64,000 nucleotides of DNA, from contig NZ_SCOM01000003.1 in the NCBI RefSeq assembly GCF_005508865.1, positions 558,001 to 622,000 of the forward strand, written 5' to 3'. This document shows positions 34,490-45,706 of this stretch, piece by piece; the stretch's first letter is position 1; every line of letters begins with the position of its first letter. Under the pieces are notes generated by a model. That model had not been told where the DNA came from, made no database searches, and saw only the letters and a program-made list of their open reading frames with translations. A program made the position numbers and the translations under genes. This DNA is from Pseudomonas sp. F(2018) (GTDB taxonomy: Bacteria; Pseudomonadota; Gammaproteobacteria; Pseudomonadales; Pseudomonadaceae).

Positions 34490-34969
34490 TCAGTCCTCTT
34501 CCTTGAGCGGCTCCAGGCCGCGCTTGCCGAGCACCACGCCGGCCTGGTTGATCTCGCCTTCCTGCAGCGACACCACGTAGCGCCAGCTGGCTTCCGGCAG
34601 GTCGCGGTAGGCGGCGATCACGCCGACGTAGCGGCTGCCCGGCTGTACCGAGAGCTTGAGGTCGCGCTCCTCGCCGGGGCGCACTTCCATCTCCTCGAAG
34701 CTGACCAGGTCGGGCATCAGCGACTCCTTCGGCCGCTGGTACAGGGAGAAGAATTCGGCGTTGTTGAACGACGACGGATTCTTCAGCTCCAGCAGGCGCA
34801 CCACGATGGGCGAGGGGCGGCCGGCCAGGTCCGGGTTGAGGTCGTCGCTGGCCTGCAGGCGCAGGTCGAGCTTGGTGGTGTCGGAGTAGGGCGACAGGCT
34901 GGAGCAGCCGCCGAGGGCGGCGAGCAGACTGAGCAGGCTAAGGCTGATAAGACGGCGCATGGCATTCAT
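34490..34969 (-). CDS. tssJ: T6SS outer-membrane lipoprotein TssJ
   Basis: A 159-residue lipoprotein with the lipobox LAALGGC (Cys about residue 22) and a transthyretin-like beta sandwich containing PIVVRLLELKNPSSFNNAEF and FFSLYQ. It tethers TssM to the outer membrane. Either Met1 or Met4 could be the start. Confidence 0.95.
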   Translation of the reverse strand: MNAMRRLISLSLLSLLAALGGCSSLSPYSDTTKLDLRLQASDDLNPDLAGRPSPIVVRLLELKNPSSFNNAEFFSLYQRPKESLMPDLVSFEEMEVRPGEERDLKLSVQPGSRYVGVIAAYRDLPEASWRYVVSLQEGEINQAGVVLGKRGLEPLKEED

Positions 34970-34978
34970 CCTTGCTTC

Positions 34979-36205
34979 TTACGAAGGCTGGTAATCGGTG
35001 TTGAGGGTGGCGATCAGGCGGACCTGCTCTTCGTAGGTCTTGGCGAAGTCGCGGGCGAACAGGCGCTGGCTCCAGTCGTCGTCCTTCTCCAGCGCACGGA
35101 AGTGGCGCTGGTAGGCGCGCCAGCGGCTGCCGGAAGTGGCCAGCAGCGGCTTGCGGTCCTGCTCGAAGCGCAGGGTCAGCTGCTCCGGCGCGAACTGTTC
35201 GAACAGGCCCTGCACCGCCGTGCGGCTGGCGGCGAACAGCGCCACCTGGTGCGCCTGCAAGTCGCGGTAGGCGCGGCCGACGGCCTGCTCGGCCGGCAGC
35301 TGGCCGGGCTTGTTGCCGCGCAGCATGGCGGTGAGCGCCTCGCCGGCGTCGCCGACCTGCTTGAGCGGGTTGTTGCCGGCGCTCTGCACGGTGGTCAGGG
35401 CCAGGCGCAGTTCGTTCTTCAGCTCGCTGCGGGTGCGCAGGCTCTGCTGCAGGCCGGCCACGCTCTGCTTGAGCAGGCGCGCGGCCTGCAGGGCCAGGGC
35501 CTCGCGGGCCTCGGCATCGAGGTCATCGACTTTCACCCCGAGGGCATCGCCGAAGCGCTGCCAGAAGCCCTGCGGCAGCGGCTCGGCGGCTACCGGCACC
35601 TGCGCCGGACGGGCCTGCGGGCGCGGCACTTCAACCGGCGTCGGCTCCGCTTCGCGGACCAGTTCGGGCACCAGCAGGCTTTCCATGTCGATGCGCGCGT
35701 ACTGGGTGCGTTCCTGCTCTTCCTCCGGCGCCTGCACCAGGCCGGCGAACTCGTCCAGCTGGCTGTAGCCGCGCGGGCGCTGTTCGAGGGCGGCGATCGG
35801 GTCGAGGTCGAGGAAGGCGTCGTCGGGGATGATGCTGCCGGCGTGCTGGCGCTGGCCGATCTGCTCCTCGAACTGGGCCGGGTCCTGCAGCACACGGGCG
35901 CGGATCTCCAGCTCGCCGAGGCAGTACACGCAACCGTGCTCGATGCGCTGCGGCTCGCCCTTGGGCAGGCGCGCGCCGTTGTCCTTGAGGGTCACGCCAT
36001 TGCTGCTGATGTCGGTCAGGTAGAAGTGACCGTCGGCGTAGCTGACCTGGGCGTGGCGGTTGGAGAGGATGCGCTTGCTGTCCGGGATGGCCCAGTCGCA
36101 TTCCTCGCCACGGCCGATCATGCCGCCGGCCTTCTTGAAGCTCTTGCTGGTCAGCAGACCCGGCGCGTACTGCTGGGCGCTGACGATATCGAATACCAGT
36201 TCCAT
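34979..36205 (-). CDS. tagH: T6SS FHA-domain protein (Fha/TagH)
   Basis: A 408-residue protein with an N-terminal FHA domain (about 25-100) showing GRGEECDWAIPD, RILSNRHAQV and DISSNGV, the phosphothreonine-binding loop residues. A proline-rich linker (about 180-220) leads to a C-terminal VI_FHA domain. It is the probable substrate of the kinase and phosphatase at the other end of the cluster. Its position next to tssJ matches fha2 of the P. aeruginosa H2-T6SS. Confidence 0.94.
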   Translation of the reverse strand: MELVFDIVSAQQYAPGLLTSKSFKKAGGMIGRGEECDWAIPDSKRILSNRHAQVSYADGHFYLTDISSNGVTLKDNGARLPKGEPQRIEHGCVYCLGELEIRARVLQDPAQFEEQIGQRQHAGSIIPDDAFLDLDPIAALEQRPRGYSQLDEFAGLVQAPEEEQERTQYARIDMESLLVPELVREAEPTPVEVPRPQARPAQVPVAAEPLPQGFWQRFGDALGVKVDDLDAEAREALALQAARLLKQSVAGLQQSLRTRSELKNELRLALTTVQSAGNNPLKQVGDAGEALTAMLRGNKPGQLPAEQAVGRAYRDLQAHQVALFAASRTAVQGLFEQFAPEQLTLRFEQDRKPLLATSGSRWRAYQRHFRALEKDDDWSQRLFARDFAKTYEEQVRLIATLNTDYQPS

Positions 36206-36223
36206 GGTAGGGGCTCCTTGCGC

Positions 36224-36361
36224 TCAGTCTTCGCGCTGCTGTTCGGCGTGCGGGTCACCCAGCGGGCGGTACTCGTCGTCGCTGGACTTGTAGTTGCCGC
36301 CGCAGCCGGCGAGGCCGAGCAGGGCGGCGAGCAGGGTGGCGGTCAGAAGGCGGTGGGACAT
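36224..36361 (-). CDS. Small lipoprotein between sfa2 and the FHA gene
   Basis: A 45-residue lipoprotein precursor: signal peptide with lipobox LGLAGC (Cys about residue 20), then a short charged tail with YKSSDDEYRPLGDPHAEQ. The ATG at 36361 gives a clean signal peptide. An upstream in-frame Met would overlap sfa2. In the P. aeruginosa H2 cluster a small gene called orfX occupies the same place, so this may be its equivalent. The function is unknown. Confidence 0.65.
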   Translation of the reverse strand: MSHRLLTATLLAALLGLAGCGGNYKSSDDEYRPLGDPHAEQQRED

Positions 36362-36407
36362 CGCGGGTTCTCCACTGGCGGTGACGGATAGGGAATTCAT
36401 GGCGGCC

Positions 36408-37935
<1,528 letters not shown>

Positions 37936-37949
<14 letters not shown>

Positions 37950-40512
37950 AGGCCAGCGCTCCTTCACCGTCCAGGGTGGCGTGTACACGGGAGATGGCGG
38001 CGCCGCTGGCCATGGCATCCAGCAGGCGGTCGGCGATGCGCGGCAGCACGCTCTGCTCCAGCAGCTGGTCGATCAGCCGCGCGCCGCTCTCGCCGCTGGC
38101 GCAGCGCTCGGCCAGGTGTTCGAGCAGCACCGGGCTGTGGCTGAAGGCCAGGCGGCGTTTGCCCAGGCGCTGGCCGAGGCGCTCTAGCTTGAGCTGGATC
38201 AGCTCGCGGAGCACGGCACCGGCCACCGGGTAGTAGGGCACCACGCGCATGCGCGCCAATAGGGCCGGCTTGAAGTGGCGGCTCAGGGTCGGGCGGATCG
38301 CCTCTTCCAGCTGCTCCACTGGCGGCCGTTGCTCGCCCGCGCAGAGCGCTTCGATCTTGTCGCTGGCCAGGTTGGAGGTGAGCAGGATCAGGCAGTTGCG
38401 GAAGTTGATCTCGCGGCCTTCGCCGTCGTTGGCCACGCCCTTGTCGAAGATCTGGTAGAAGACGTTCATCACGTCCGGATCGGCCTTCTCCACCTCGTCA
38501 AGGAGGATCACCGAGTAGGGCTTCTGCCGCACCGCCTCGGTGAGCATGCCGCCCTCGCCGTAGCCGACGTAGCCGGGCGGCGCACCGATCAGCCGCGAGA
38601 CGGTGTGCTTCTCCTGGAACTCGGACATGTTGATGGTGGTGAGGAAGCGCTCGCCGCCGTACAGCAGGTCGGCCAGGGCCAGGGCGGTCTCGGTCTTGCC
38701 CACGCCGCTGGGGCCGACCAGGAGGAACACGCCGGCCGGCGCGTCGTCCTTGTTCAGCCCGGCGGCGGCGGCGCGCATGGCGCGGTCGAGCACCTGCACC
38801 GCCTGCTCCTGGCCACGCACGCGGGCGCGCAGGTCGCTGGCGAAGCTGGCCACCTTGGCGTTGTGTTCGCGAGCCAGCTGGCTCAGTGGCACGCCGGTCC
38901 AGTGACTGATCACCTCGGCCACCAGGCGCGGGCAGACTTCGAAGCTGACCAGGCGCTCGGCGCTCTGGGCGCTGGCCAGTTCGGCCTGGACTTCGCGCAG
39001 TTGGCTTTCCAGCGCGTCCAATTCATCGCTGCCTTCGGCGCGGGCCTGGGCGCATAGCTGGCGCAGGTCCAGCAGGCGCTCGGCCAGCTGGCGCTGTTCG
39101 CTCCAGCGCGCATCGATTTGCTGCAGTTCGCTTTCCGCCTCGGTCAGGCGCTGTTCCAGGGCGGCCAGTGCGGCTTCGTCCGCCGCCAGGCCGGCCTGCA
39201 GGTCGCGGCGCAGGGCCAGGCGCTGGCGCTCGCCTTCGGCCAGCTCGCCGCGCAGGCGCTCCAGTGCTTCCGGGGCGGCGGCCAGGCTGATGCGCACGCG
39301 GGCGCAGGCGGTATCCAGCACGTCCACCGCCTTGTCCGGCAGCTGGCGGCCGGCCAGGTAGCGCGCGGACAGTTCGGCAGCGGCCACCACCGCGTCGTCG
39401 CGCAGGTAGATGCCGTGGCTCTGCTCGTACACCGGGGCCAGGCCGCGGAGGATGGTCACGGCTTCCGGAACTGTCGGCTCGTGCAGCTGCACCGGCTGGA
39501 AGCGCCGGGCCAGGGCCGGGTCCTTCTCGAAGTACTTCTTGTATTCGCTCCAGGTGGTGGCGGCGATGGTGCGCAGCTCGCCACGGGCCAGGGCCGGCTT
39601 GAGCAGGTTGGCCGCGTCCGAGCCACCGGCCTGGGCGCCGGCGCCAATCAGGGTGTGGGCCTCGTCGATAAACAGGATGGTCGGCTTGGCCGCGCCCTTC
39701 ACTTCGTCGATCACCCCCTGCAGGCGGCGTTCGAACTCGCCCTTGACGCTGGCGCCGGCCTGCAGCAGGCCCATGTCCAGGCCGAGCAGTTCGACGCCGC
39801 GCAGCACTTCCGGTACTTCGCCGGCGGCGATGCGCAGGGCCAGGCCCTCGACCAGTGCGGTCTTGCCCACACCGGCTTCGCCAACCACGATCGGGTTGTT
39901 CTTCCGCCGGCGGGCGAGGATGTCGATCATCTGGCGGATGGCGCCGTCACGGCACAGCACCGGGTCGAGCTTGCCGTCGCGGGCGCGCTGGGTGAAGTTG
40001 TGAGTGAAGCGCTGCAGATTGGATTCGCCGGGCGCGGCCTGTTTGCCGGCGGCGGTCTGCGGCTGCTGGCTGATGGCGAAGTCGCGCAGGCGCTCGGCAT
40101 CGATCTTCGCCAGCATTGGCTGGTAACGCGTGCCGGCATAGCGCAGCGGGTTGCGCAGCAGGGCGAGGAGCAGCGCGGCCTGTTCGATCTGGCTCTGGCC
40201 CAGTTCCAGGTTGGCCACCAGCAGGGCGTCCTGCAGCCACTGCACCAGCTCGGCGGAGAACACCGGGTTGCGCGACTCGCTGGCCTCGCCGCGCGGCTGC
40301 AGGGTGGCGGCCAGCTCAAAGGCGTCCACCTCGGCGTCCTGCAGGGCGCGGGCCAGCAGGCCGTCGCGGCGCTCGAGCAGGCCGAGCAGCAGGTCTTCGA
40401 CCAGGATCTTGCTGCCACCGCGCTGCAGGCAGCGTTCGGCGGCGGCTTCCAGCTCGCGGCGGGTCTCGGCGTCCAGTGCCTGGACCAGCTGTTGGAGGTC
40501 GACGTTGATCAT
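37936..40512 (-). CDS. clpV: T6SS ATPase ClpV (TssH)
   Basis: An 858-residue Clp/Hsp100 ATPase that disassembles contracted TssBC sheaths. It has an N-terminal Clp N domain, Walker A in the first AAA+ domain (GEAGVGKT, residues 211-218), a coiled middle domain (about 400-500) and a second AAA+ domain with GPSGVGKT near residue 598 and PGYVGYGEGG. Length and motifs are canonical. Confidence 0.97.
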
Positions 40513-40524
40513 TTCATCAGTCCT

Positions 40525-41532
40525 TTAATGAGTCTTGCTGCCGATGGTGACGACGCCATCGGCCTGTTCGTGGCCGAGCCAGGAGGTCCAGCCGAGGTGG
40601 CAGGGGTTGTCCTGGCCGATGCGCAGCTCGCGGATTTCCTCGTGGCGCAGGGCCAGGCGGATGTCGTAGTCGAGCGGGTCGCGCAGGGTGAAACGCACCA
40701 GCGCGCAGAGCGGCTGGTAACCGCTGCCGATAGGCAGAAATTCGTGGAAGCGCGCCCAGCTCAGCTGGCGGATATGGATGCGGAACTTGCCGCCGCGGTC
40801 GCGCACCGAGTCGCCCAGCACCAGGCTCTCGCCCAGCTGGCTGTTGGCCAGGCCGAGGCGGTTGCGCTGCTCGGCGATGATCTCCACGCGGCGCTCGACG
40901 CACTGCTCGATGCGCAGGTCGGCGTGCTTGAAGTAATAGCGCAGCACCGACTCGACCAGCGCCGCCGAGTGGGCGCGCAGACTGAGCAGGCCGAGGTAGG
41001 GCAGCAGGCGCCGCCAGTTGAGGTCCTCGGCGGCGCGGATGCGTTCGCCGCCCAGGCCGATCAGGGCGAACAGGCGCGCGGAAAACAGGTCGCGGGCGCC
41101 CTGGTCGTAGTGCGCGTAGTAGCGGTACTTGCGCCAGATCGGCAGGAGCAGGCGCTGCAGGCGGTCGTTGAACAGGTCGAGGAAATCGCGGGTGGTGTTG
41201 CCATCCGGACCATCGCCGAGCGCCTGCTCGCTGTAGAACGCCGGCAGCGGCGAGCCGGAGCCGAACAGGCCGACCAGGTTGATGCGCAGGCGCGCGCGCA
41301 GCTCGCCGTGTTCCTCGAAGAACTCCAGGCGATCGGTATCGCTGCCGGGGAAGCCCAGGCTGGGGTTGGCCTGGAATTCCAGGCGCTCGTACAGCGCCTC
41401 CTCATCCAGCTCAGGATGGGCGGTGCGCAGACGATCCAGCACCTGCAGCACACCCTGGAACAGGCTGTACTCGCGGATGCCCCGGCTGAGCCGGTTCAGA
41501 GCAGGGGCTGCTGCCCCATGCGCGGCGTCCAT
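40525..41532 (-). CDS. tssG: T6SS baseplate protein TssG
   Basis: A 335-residue wedge protein of the baseplate (VasB/ImpH family), forming TssFG with the preceding gene. Family patterns such as the N-terminal GIREYSLFQGVLQVLDR and the FFEEHGELRARLRINLVGLF-like beta segment with GSGSPLP are seen. It starts inside the 3' end of tssF (37-base overlap), so both are co-translated. Confidence 0.95.
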   Translation of the reverse strand: MDAAHGAAAPALNRLSRGIREYSLFQGVLQVLDRLRTAHPELDEEALYERLEFQANPSLGFPGSDTDRLEFFEEHGELRARLRINLVGLFGSGSPLPAFYSEQALGDGPDGNTTRDFLDLFNDRLQRLLLPIWRKYRYYAHYDQGARDLFSARLFALIGLGGERIRAAEDLNWRRLLPYLGLLSLRAHSAALVESVLRYYFKHADLRIEQCVERRVEIIAEQRNRLGLANSQLGESLVLGDSVRDRGGKFRIHIRQLSWARFHEFLPIGSGYQPLCALVRFTLRDPLDYDIRLALRHEEIRELRIGQDNPCHLGWTSWLGHEQADGVVTIGSKTH

Positions 41533-43286
41533 TGGTACACCTCTCCCTGTGTGCTCTGTACGCGCAGCTCGTGATACGAGTTGAGGCTGGCGTAGAGGGC
41601 GAAGAATTCATTGAGCACCGAGGCGAACAGGAACAGGTCCCCTTCGCCCAGGTAGCCGTCCGGGTCCATGGTCAATTCGGTGCGCACGCCGCGAATTGGC
41701 AGCCCGCGGTGCAGGCGGTCGACGTGCTGGTGGGCGATCTTCTTCAGGCCGCCGAGCATGCGCTGGCTGACCTTGAGCGCGTGCTGGTCGTAGTGGCGCG
41801 GCAGGTCGTAGGTCTCGAGGATGACCTTGAGCGCCTCGACGTCGGCCAGCGACAGGTAGTTCAGCGACATGTTGGAGATCAGCTTCCACAGGTAGTCGCG
41901 GTGCAGCGGCGGCGCGTAGCTCGGCGTCACCGTGCCGATATTGCGAAAGGTGAGGAACTCCGGGGTGTCCTCGCTGGGCAGGCAGATGTCGCCCGGCTTG
42001 AGCTGGCGCGCCAGGCTCTGGTTGGTGCAGGTCAGCTCGATCGACAGGGTCTCCTGGGCCTCGCCACCGCGCTGGCCGAAGCTCAGCCAGGTCTCCATGC
42101 CGTCGCCGAGCAGCGACGACTGCTGGCGCACGCTGTAGTGCGGCCGCGCGCGCGGCTGGTCGAAGCTGGTGTCGTGCTCGAACGACTCGAACGGCACGTA
42201 TTCCTCGTAGCCCATGCCGCCTGGTTTCCAGCCGGTCACCCGGTCCACCGAGAAGACGCCGCAGTGCTGCGGGTCGAGCTCGGCCGGCAGCAGCAGGTAC
42301 TGGTCCTGCTTGCCGTCCAGGCGAATCGGGATGGCGTCGTGGGCGAACAGGTTGACCACCGGCGTGCAGTACAGGCGCACGTTGTCCAGGGTCGGGCGGA
42401 TGCGCTGCAGGCCGGTCTTGCGGATGTCGAAGCGCAGCTCCAGGCCGCGGGCGCGCTCCAGCACTTCTTCTGGCTGGCGGGCGATGGCGTCCAGGCCCTT
42501 GAGGTCGACGAACAGGAACTTGTCCTGGAAGGCGAAGTATTCCTGCAGGTGGCGGTAGCCGCGGAAGGTGTTGTGCGGGTAGGGGATCAGCGCGTGGTCT
42601 TCGCTGAAGCCGACCGCCTCGACCTGGTTCGCCGGCAGAGCCATGGCCGGCAACGGCAGGCCGTGTTCGCCGGTCAGCGGTTGGCCCTCGCCATCCAGCA
42701 ATACCAGCTGCAGGCCGCCGAGATGACGCAGCAGGCCGAGGTAGAGCAGCTGAGCGATATAGCGCTCGCCGGCCAGGTGCAGGCGCAGGGTACTCAGGCC
42801 GATCTCGCCGAGATGGCCATCGGCGCTCATCGCCAGGCGCAGGCTGAGCAGCGCGCCGCCGCCCTTCACCGAGTAGTCCAGGCCACTCAGTGCCAGTGGC
42901 AGCACCTCGGTGGCGTAGGCGGTGCGGAAGCGGCAGGTCACACCCTCGATGGCGCGTGATTCCACCGGCGTATGCCGCGGCACCGGCAGCGCCGGACCGG
43001 GACGCTTGAGCGGGTCGAATTGCAGCATGCTGAAGGCCGGCAGCGGGCGCATGTAGTTCGGCCAAAGCAGGTGCATCAGCGAGTGGGTCAGCTCCGGCAG
43101 CTCGTCATCGAGCTTCTGCCGCAGGCGCCCGGTGAGGAAGGCGAAGCCTTCCAGCAGACGCTCCACATCCGGATCACGGCCGGCCTGGCCAAGAAACGGC
43201 GCTAGCGCCGGGCTGCGCTCGGAGAAGCGCTTGCCCAGTTGGCGCAGGGCGGAGAGTTCGCTCTGGTAGTGGTGGTTGAACGACAT
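41496..43286 (-). CDS. tssF: T6SS baseplate protein TssF
   Basis: A 596-residue baseplate protein (VasA/ImpG family). The N-terminus FNHHYQSELSALRQLGKRFS and the following ERLLEGFAFLTGRLRQKLDD are diagnostic. The ATG at 43286 was chosen because it is preceded by the lipoprotein stop (TAATG overlap) and gives the family start. The further in-frame upstream region belongs to another gene. Confidence 0.96.
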   Translation of the reverse strand: MSFNHHYQSELSALRQLGKRFSERSPALAPFLGQAGRDPDVERLLEGFAFLTGRLRQKLDDELPELTHSLMHLLWPNYMRPLPAFSMLQFDPLKRPGPALPVPRHTPVESRAIEGVTCRFRTAYATEVLPLALSGLDYSVKGGGALLSLRLAMSADGHLGEIGLSTLRLHLAGERYIAQLLYLGLLRHLGGLQLVLLDGEGQPLTGEHGLPLPAMALPANQVEAVGFSEDHALIPYPHNTFRGYRHLQEYFAFQDKFLFVDLKGLDAIARQPEEVLERARGLELRFDIRKTGLQRIRPTLDNVRLYCTPVVNLFAHDAIPIRLDGKQDQYLLLPAELDPQHCGVFSVDRVTGWKPGGMGYEEYVPFESFEHDTSFDQPRARPHYSVRQQSSLLGDGMETWLSFGQRGGEAQETLSIELTCTNQSLARQLKPGDICLPSEDTPEFLTFRNIGTVTPSYAPPLHRDYLWKLISNMSLNYLSLADVEALKVILETYDLPRHYDQHALKVSQRMLGGLKKIAHQHVDRLHRGLPIRGVRTELTMDPDGYLGEGDLFLFASVLNEFFALYASLNSYHELRVQSTQGEVYQWTPRMGQQPLL

Positions 43287-43783
43287 TAGTGGGCCTGCTC
43301 CTTGGCCGATTCGAGACAGAGCCAGTAGCCCTCGATGGACTCTGTTTCTGAGGTGGCCATGTGTTCCGGCCGCAGCATCAGTCCCGATAGTTTCATTGGC
43401 GCCGACGGACACCCATATGAGCTCATCCAGATGCAATGGCGGGTGTGATAGAGGGGTGCGCTGACCTTGATATCGGTCCGGCACTGCGGCGCGTCGGCCA
43501 GCAGGGCGAACAGGCGATAGTCGCGGTGTTTGGCAAAGGCGAAACGGCCCTCGGAGTCGCTGCTGGTTTCGTAGCGCCAGGACTCGTCGCTGCCGATAGC
43601 CAACTCGATCTTGGCATTGGCCACCGGCTGACCCGTTTCGGCGGACAGCACACGGCCCTCGATGGCCGGGTTGCGGGTCACCGAATGCGGGTAGGGCACG
43701 CAGGCACCGAGCATCAGGGCGATGCCGCAGAGTGCGAGGGTGTCCCGTCCCGCATGCGGGAGAGTGGTATGGCTGGCGAACAT
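43286..43783 (-). CDS. Extra lipoprotein with carboxypeptidase-regulatory-like fold inside the tss operon
   Basis: A 165-residue lipoprotein precursor. The signal peptide ends in LMLGAC (lipobox, Cys about residue 28) after a long n-region. The mature part has AIEGRVLSAETGQPVANAKI and SDSEGRFAF, the pattern of carboxypeptidase-regulatory/transthyretin-like beta sandwiches, then several cysteines. It lies between tssE and tssF with 9-base and one-base junctions. The P. aeruginosa H2-T6SS has no gene here. It could strengthen the TssJ ring, guard against self-damage, or act in envelope anchoring. The function is unknown. Confidence 0.8.
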   Translation of the reverse strand: MFASHTTLPHAGRDTLALCGIALMLGACVPYPHSVTRNPAIEGRVLSAETGQPVANAKIELAIGSDESWRYETSSDSEGRFAFAKHRDYRLFALLADAPQCRTDIKVSAPLYHTRHCIWMSSYGCPSAPMKLSGLMLRPEHMATSETESIEGYWLCLESAKEQAH

Positions 43784-43792
43784 CCTTGTTTC

Positions 43793-44200
43793 CTACCTGA
43801 CCTTCACTTGCCCGCTGCCATCCAGCTGCGCGGCGAAACTGACCTGGCGCTTGATGCCATCGACCTGCAGCAGCCCTTCGATGGCGAAGTTGAGGCTGAG
43901 GGGGTCGTGCTCACGCGGCAGGGAAATGACCCGCACCTGCTTCAGGCGCGGCTCGTATTGTTCGATGAAGCGTTCGATCGCCATGCGCGCCTGCTGCAAT
44001 GCGTCGTGCAGCGACAGGCGCATGTCGTTGAGATCGGGCAACCCGTAGTCGGGCAGCGTCTGCACGCTGCCCGCCCGGGTGCTGAGCATCTTGGCCAGAT
44101 GGGCAGCCACCGAGGCCATCACGCTCACCTCGTGGTCGAGGCGGGCGCGGCCGACGGTGTCACCGCCGAGGCGCTCGAACAGGCTGCCGTATCCAGTCAT
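43793..44200 (-). CDS. tssE: T6SS baseplate wedge protein TssE (gp25-like)
   Basis: A 135-residue gp25-like lysozyme-fold protein that starts sheath polymerisation at the baseplate. Family motifs are SLFERLGG near the N-terminus, LLSTRAGSVQTLPDYGLPDL-like and the IERFIEQYEPRL helix. It follows tssC by 7 bases. Confidence 0.95.
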   Translation of the reverse strand: MTGYGSLFERLGGDTVGRARLDHEVSVMASVAAHLAKMLSTRAGSVQTLPDYGLPDLNDMRLSLHDALQQARMAIERFIEQYEPRLKQVRVISLPREHDPLSLNFAIEGLLQVDGIKRQVSFAAQLDGSGQVKVR

Positions 44201-44207
44201 TTAGCCC

Positions 44208-45683
44208 TCACTCCTTGTCCAGCTTGCCGACCAGCGACAAGGTGAAGTCGGCACCCATGTACTTGAAGTGCGGGCGCACGTTGAGGCTGACGCGGTACCA
44301 GCCCGGCTCGCCTTCCACGTCGCTGACGATCACCTGTGCGGCGCGCAGCGGACGGCGGCTACGGACTTCCGAGCTGGGGTTCTCTTGGTCGGCGACGAAC
44401 TGGCGAATCCACTTGTTCAGCTCCAGCTCCAGGTCGGTGCGCTCTTTCCAGGCGCCGATCTGCTCGCGCTGCAGCACCTTCAGGTAGTGCGCCAGGCGGT
44501 TGACAATGAACAGGTAGGGCAGCTGGGTGCCGAGCTTGTAGTTCAGCTCGGCGGTCTTGCCTTCCTCGCTGATGCCGAAGAACTTCGGCTTCTGGGTGGA
44601 GTTGGCGGAGAAGAACGCGGCGTTGTCGCTGCCCTTGCGCATGGTCAGGGCGATAAAGCCTTCTTCGGCCAGCTCATATTCGCGACGGTCGGAGACCAGT
44701 ACTTCGGTGGGAATCTTGGTCTCGATCTCGCCCATGCTCTCGAAGTGGTGCAGCGGCAGGTCTTCCACCGCGCCACCGCTCTGCGGGCCGATGATGTTCG
44801 GGCACCAGCGGAACTTGGCGAAGCTGTCGGTCAGCTTGGAGGCGAAGGTGTAGGCGGTGTTGCCCCACAGGTAGTGCTCGTGGTTGCCGGCGACGTTCTC
44901 CTTGTAGACGAAGGTCTTCACCGGGTTTTCTTCCGGATCGTAGGGGTTGCGCAGCAGGAAGCGCGGCAGGGTCAGGCCGACGTAGCGCGCGTCTTCACGC
45001 TCGCGGAAGCTCTGCCACTTGGCGAACTGCGGGCCCTCGAAGTGATCCTTGAGGTCCTTCAGGTTGGGCAGGCCGGTGAAGCTCTCCAGGCCGAAGAATT
45101 TCGGGCCGGCAGCGGCGATGAACGGCGCGTGGGCCATGCAGGCGACGGAGGCCACGTGCTGCATGCACTTGATGTCCGGCGAGCTGGGGTCGAAGAAGTA
45201 GTTGGCGACGATGGCGCCGACCGGCTGGCCGCCGAACTGGCCGTACTCGGCGGTGTAGATGTGCTTGTACAGGCCGGACTGGGTGATTTCCGGGCTGTCC
45301 TCGAAGTCGTCCAGCAGGTCCTGCTTGGAGGCGTTGAGGATCTCCAGCTTGGTGTTCTCGCGGAAGTTGGTGCGATCGACCAGCAGCTTGAGGCCGCGCC
45401 AGGATGATTCCAGGGCCTGGAAGTCGGCGTGGTGGAGGATCTCGTCCATCTGCCGGCTGAGCTTGGCGTCGATCTCCGCGATCATGCGGTCGACCATGGC
45501 CTTCTTCACCGGCTCGTTCTGGTTGTGCGGCTTCAGCAGCTCTTCGATGAAGGCGGACACGCCACGCTTGGCGATGTCATAGGCTTCGTCGTCCGGGGTC
45601 AGGCGGGTTTCCGCGATGATGCGGTCGAGAATGCCGGCTTCGGCGACATTCCGGGTGCTTTCCACTACTGCACTGGTGCTCAT
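44208..45683 (-). CDS. tssC: T6SS contractile sheath large subunit TssC
   Basis: A 491-residue sheath protein (VipB). Diagnostic segments include LESSWRGLKLLVDRTNFRE, the C-terminal AAQVIVSDVEGEPGWYRV, and ADFTLSLVGKLDKE at the C-terminus. It forms the contractile tube with TssB, encoded 23 bases upstream. Confidence 0.98.
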   Translation of the reverse strand: MSTSAVVESTRNVAEAGILDRIIAETRLTPDDEAYDIAKRGVSAFIEELLKPHNQNEPVKKAMVDRMIAEIDAKLSRQMDEILHHADFQALESSWRGLKLLVDRTNFRENTKLEILNASKQDLLDDFEDSPEITQSGLYKHIYTAEYGQFGGQPVGAIVANYFFDPSSPDIKCMQHVASVACMAHAPFIAAAGPKFFGLESFTGLPNLKDLKDHFEGPQFAKWQSFREREDARYVGLTLPRFLLRNPYDPEENPVKTFVYKENVAGNHEHYLWGNTAYTFASKLTDSFAKFRWCPNIIGPQSGGAVEDLPLHHFESMGEIETKIPTEVLVSDRREYELAEEGFIALTMRKGSDNAAFFSANSTQKPKFFGISEEGKTAELNYKLGTQLPYLFIVNRLAHYLKVLQREQIGAWKERTDLELELNKWIRQFVADQENPSSEVRSRRPLRAAQVIVSDVEGEPGWYRVSLNVRPHFKYMGADFTLSLVGKLDKE

Positions 45684-45706
45684 GCTCGGGCTTCCTTGTC
45701 GAGAAT

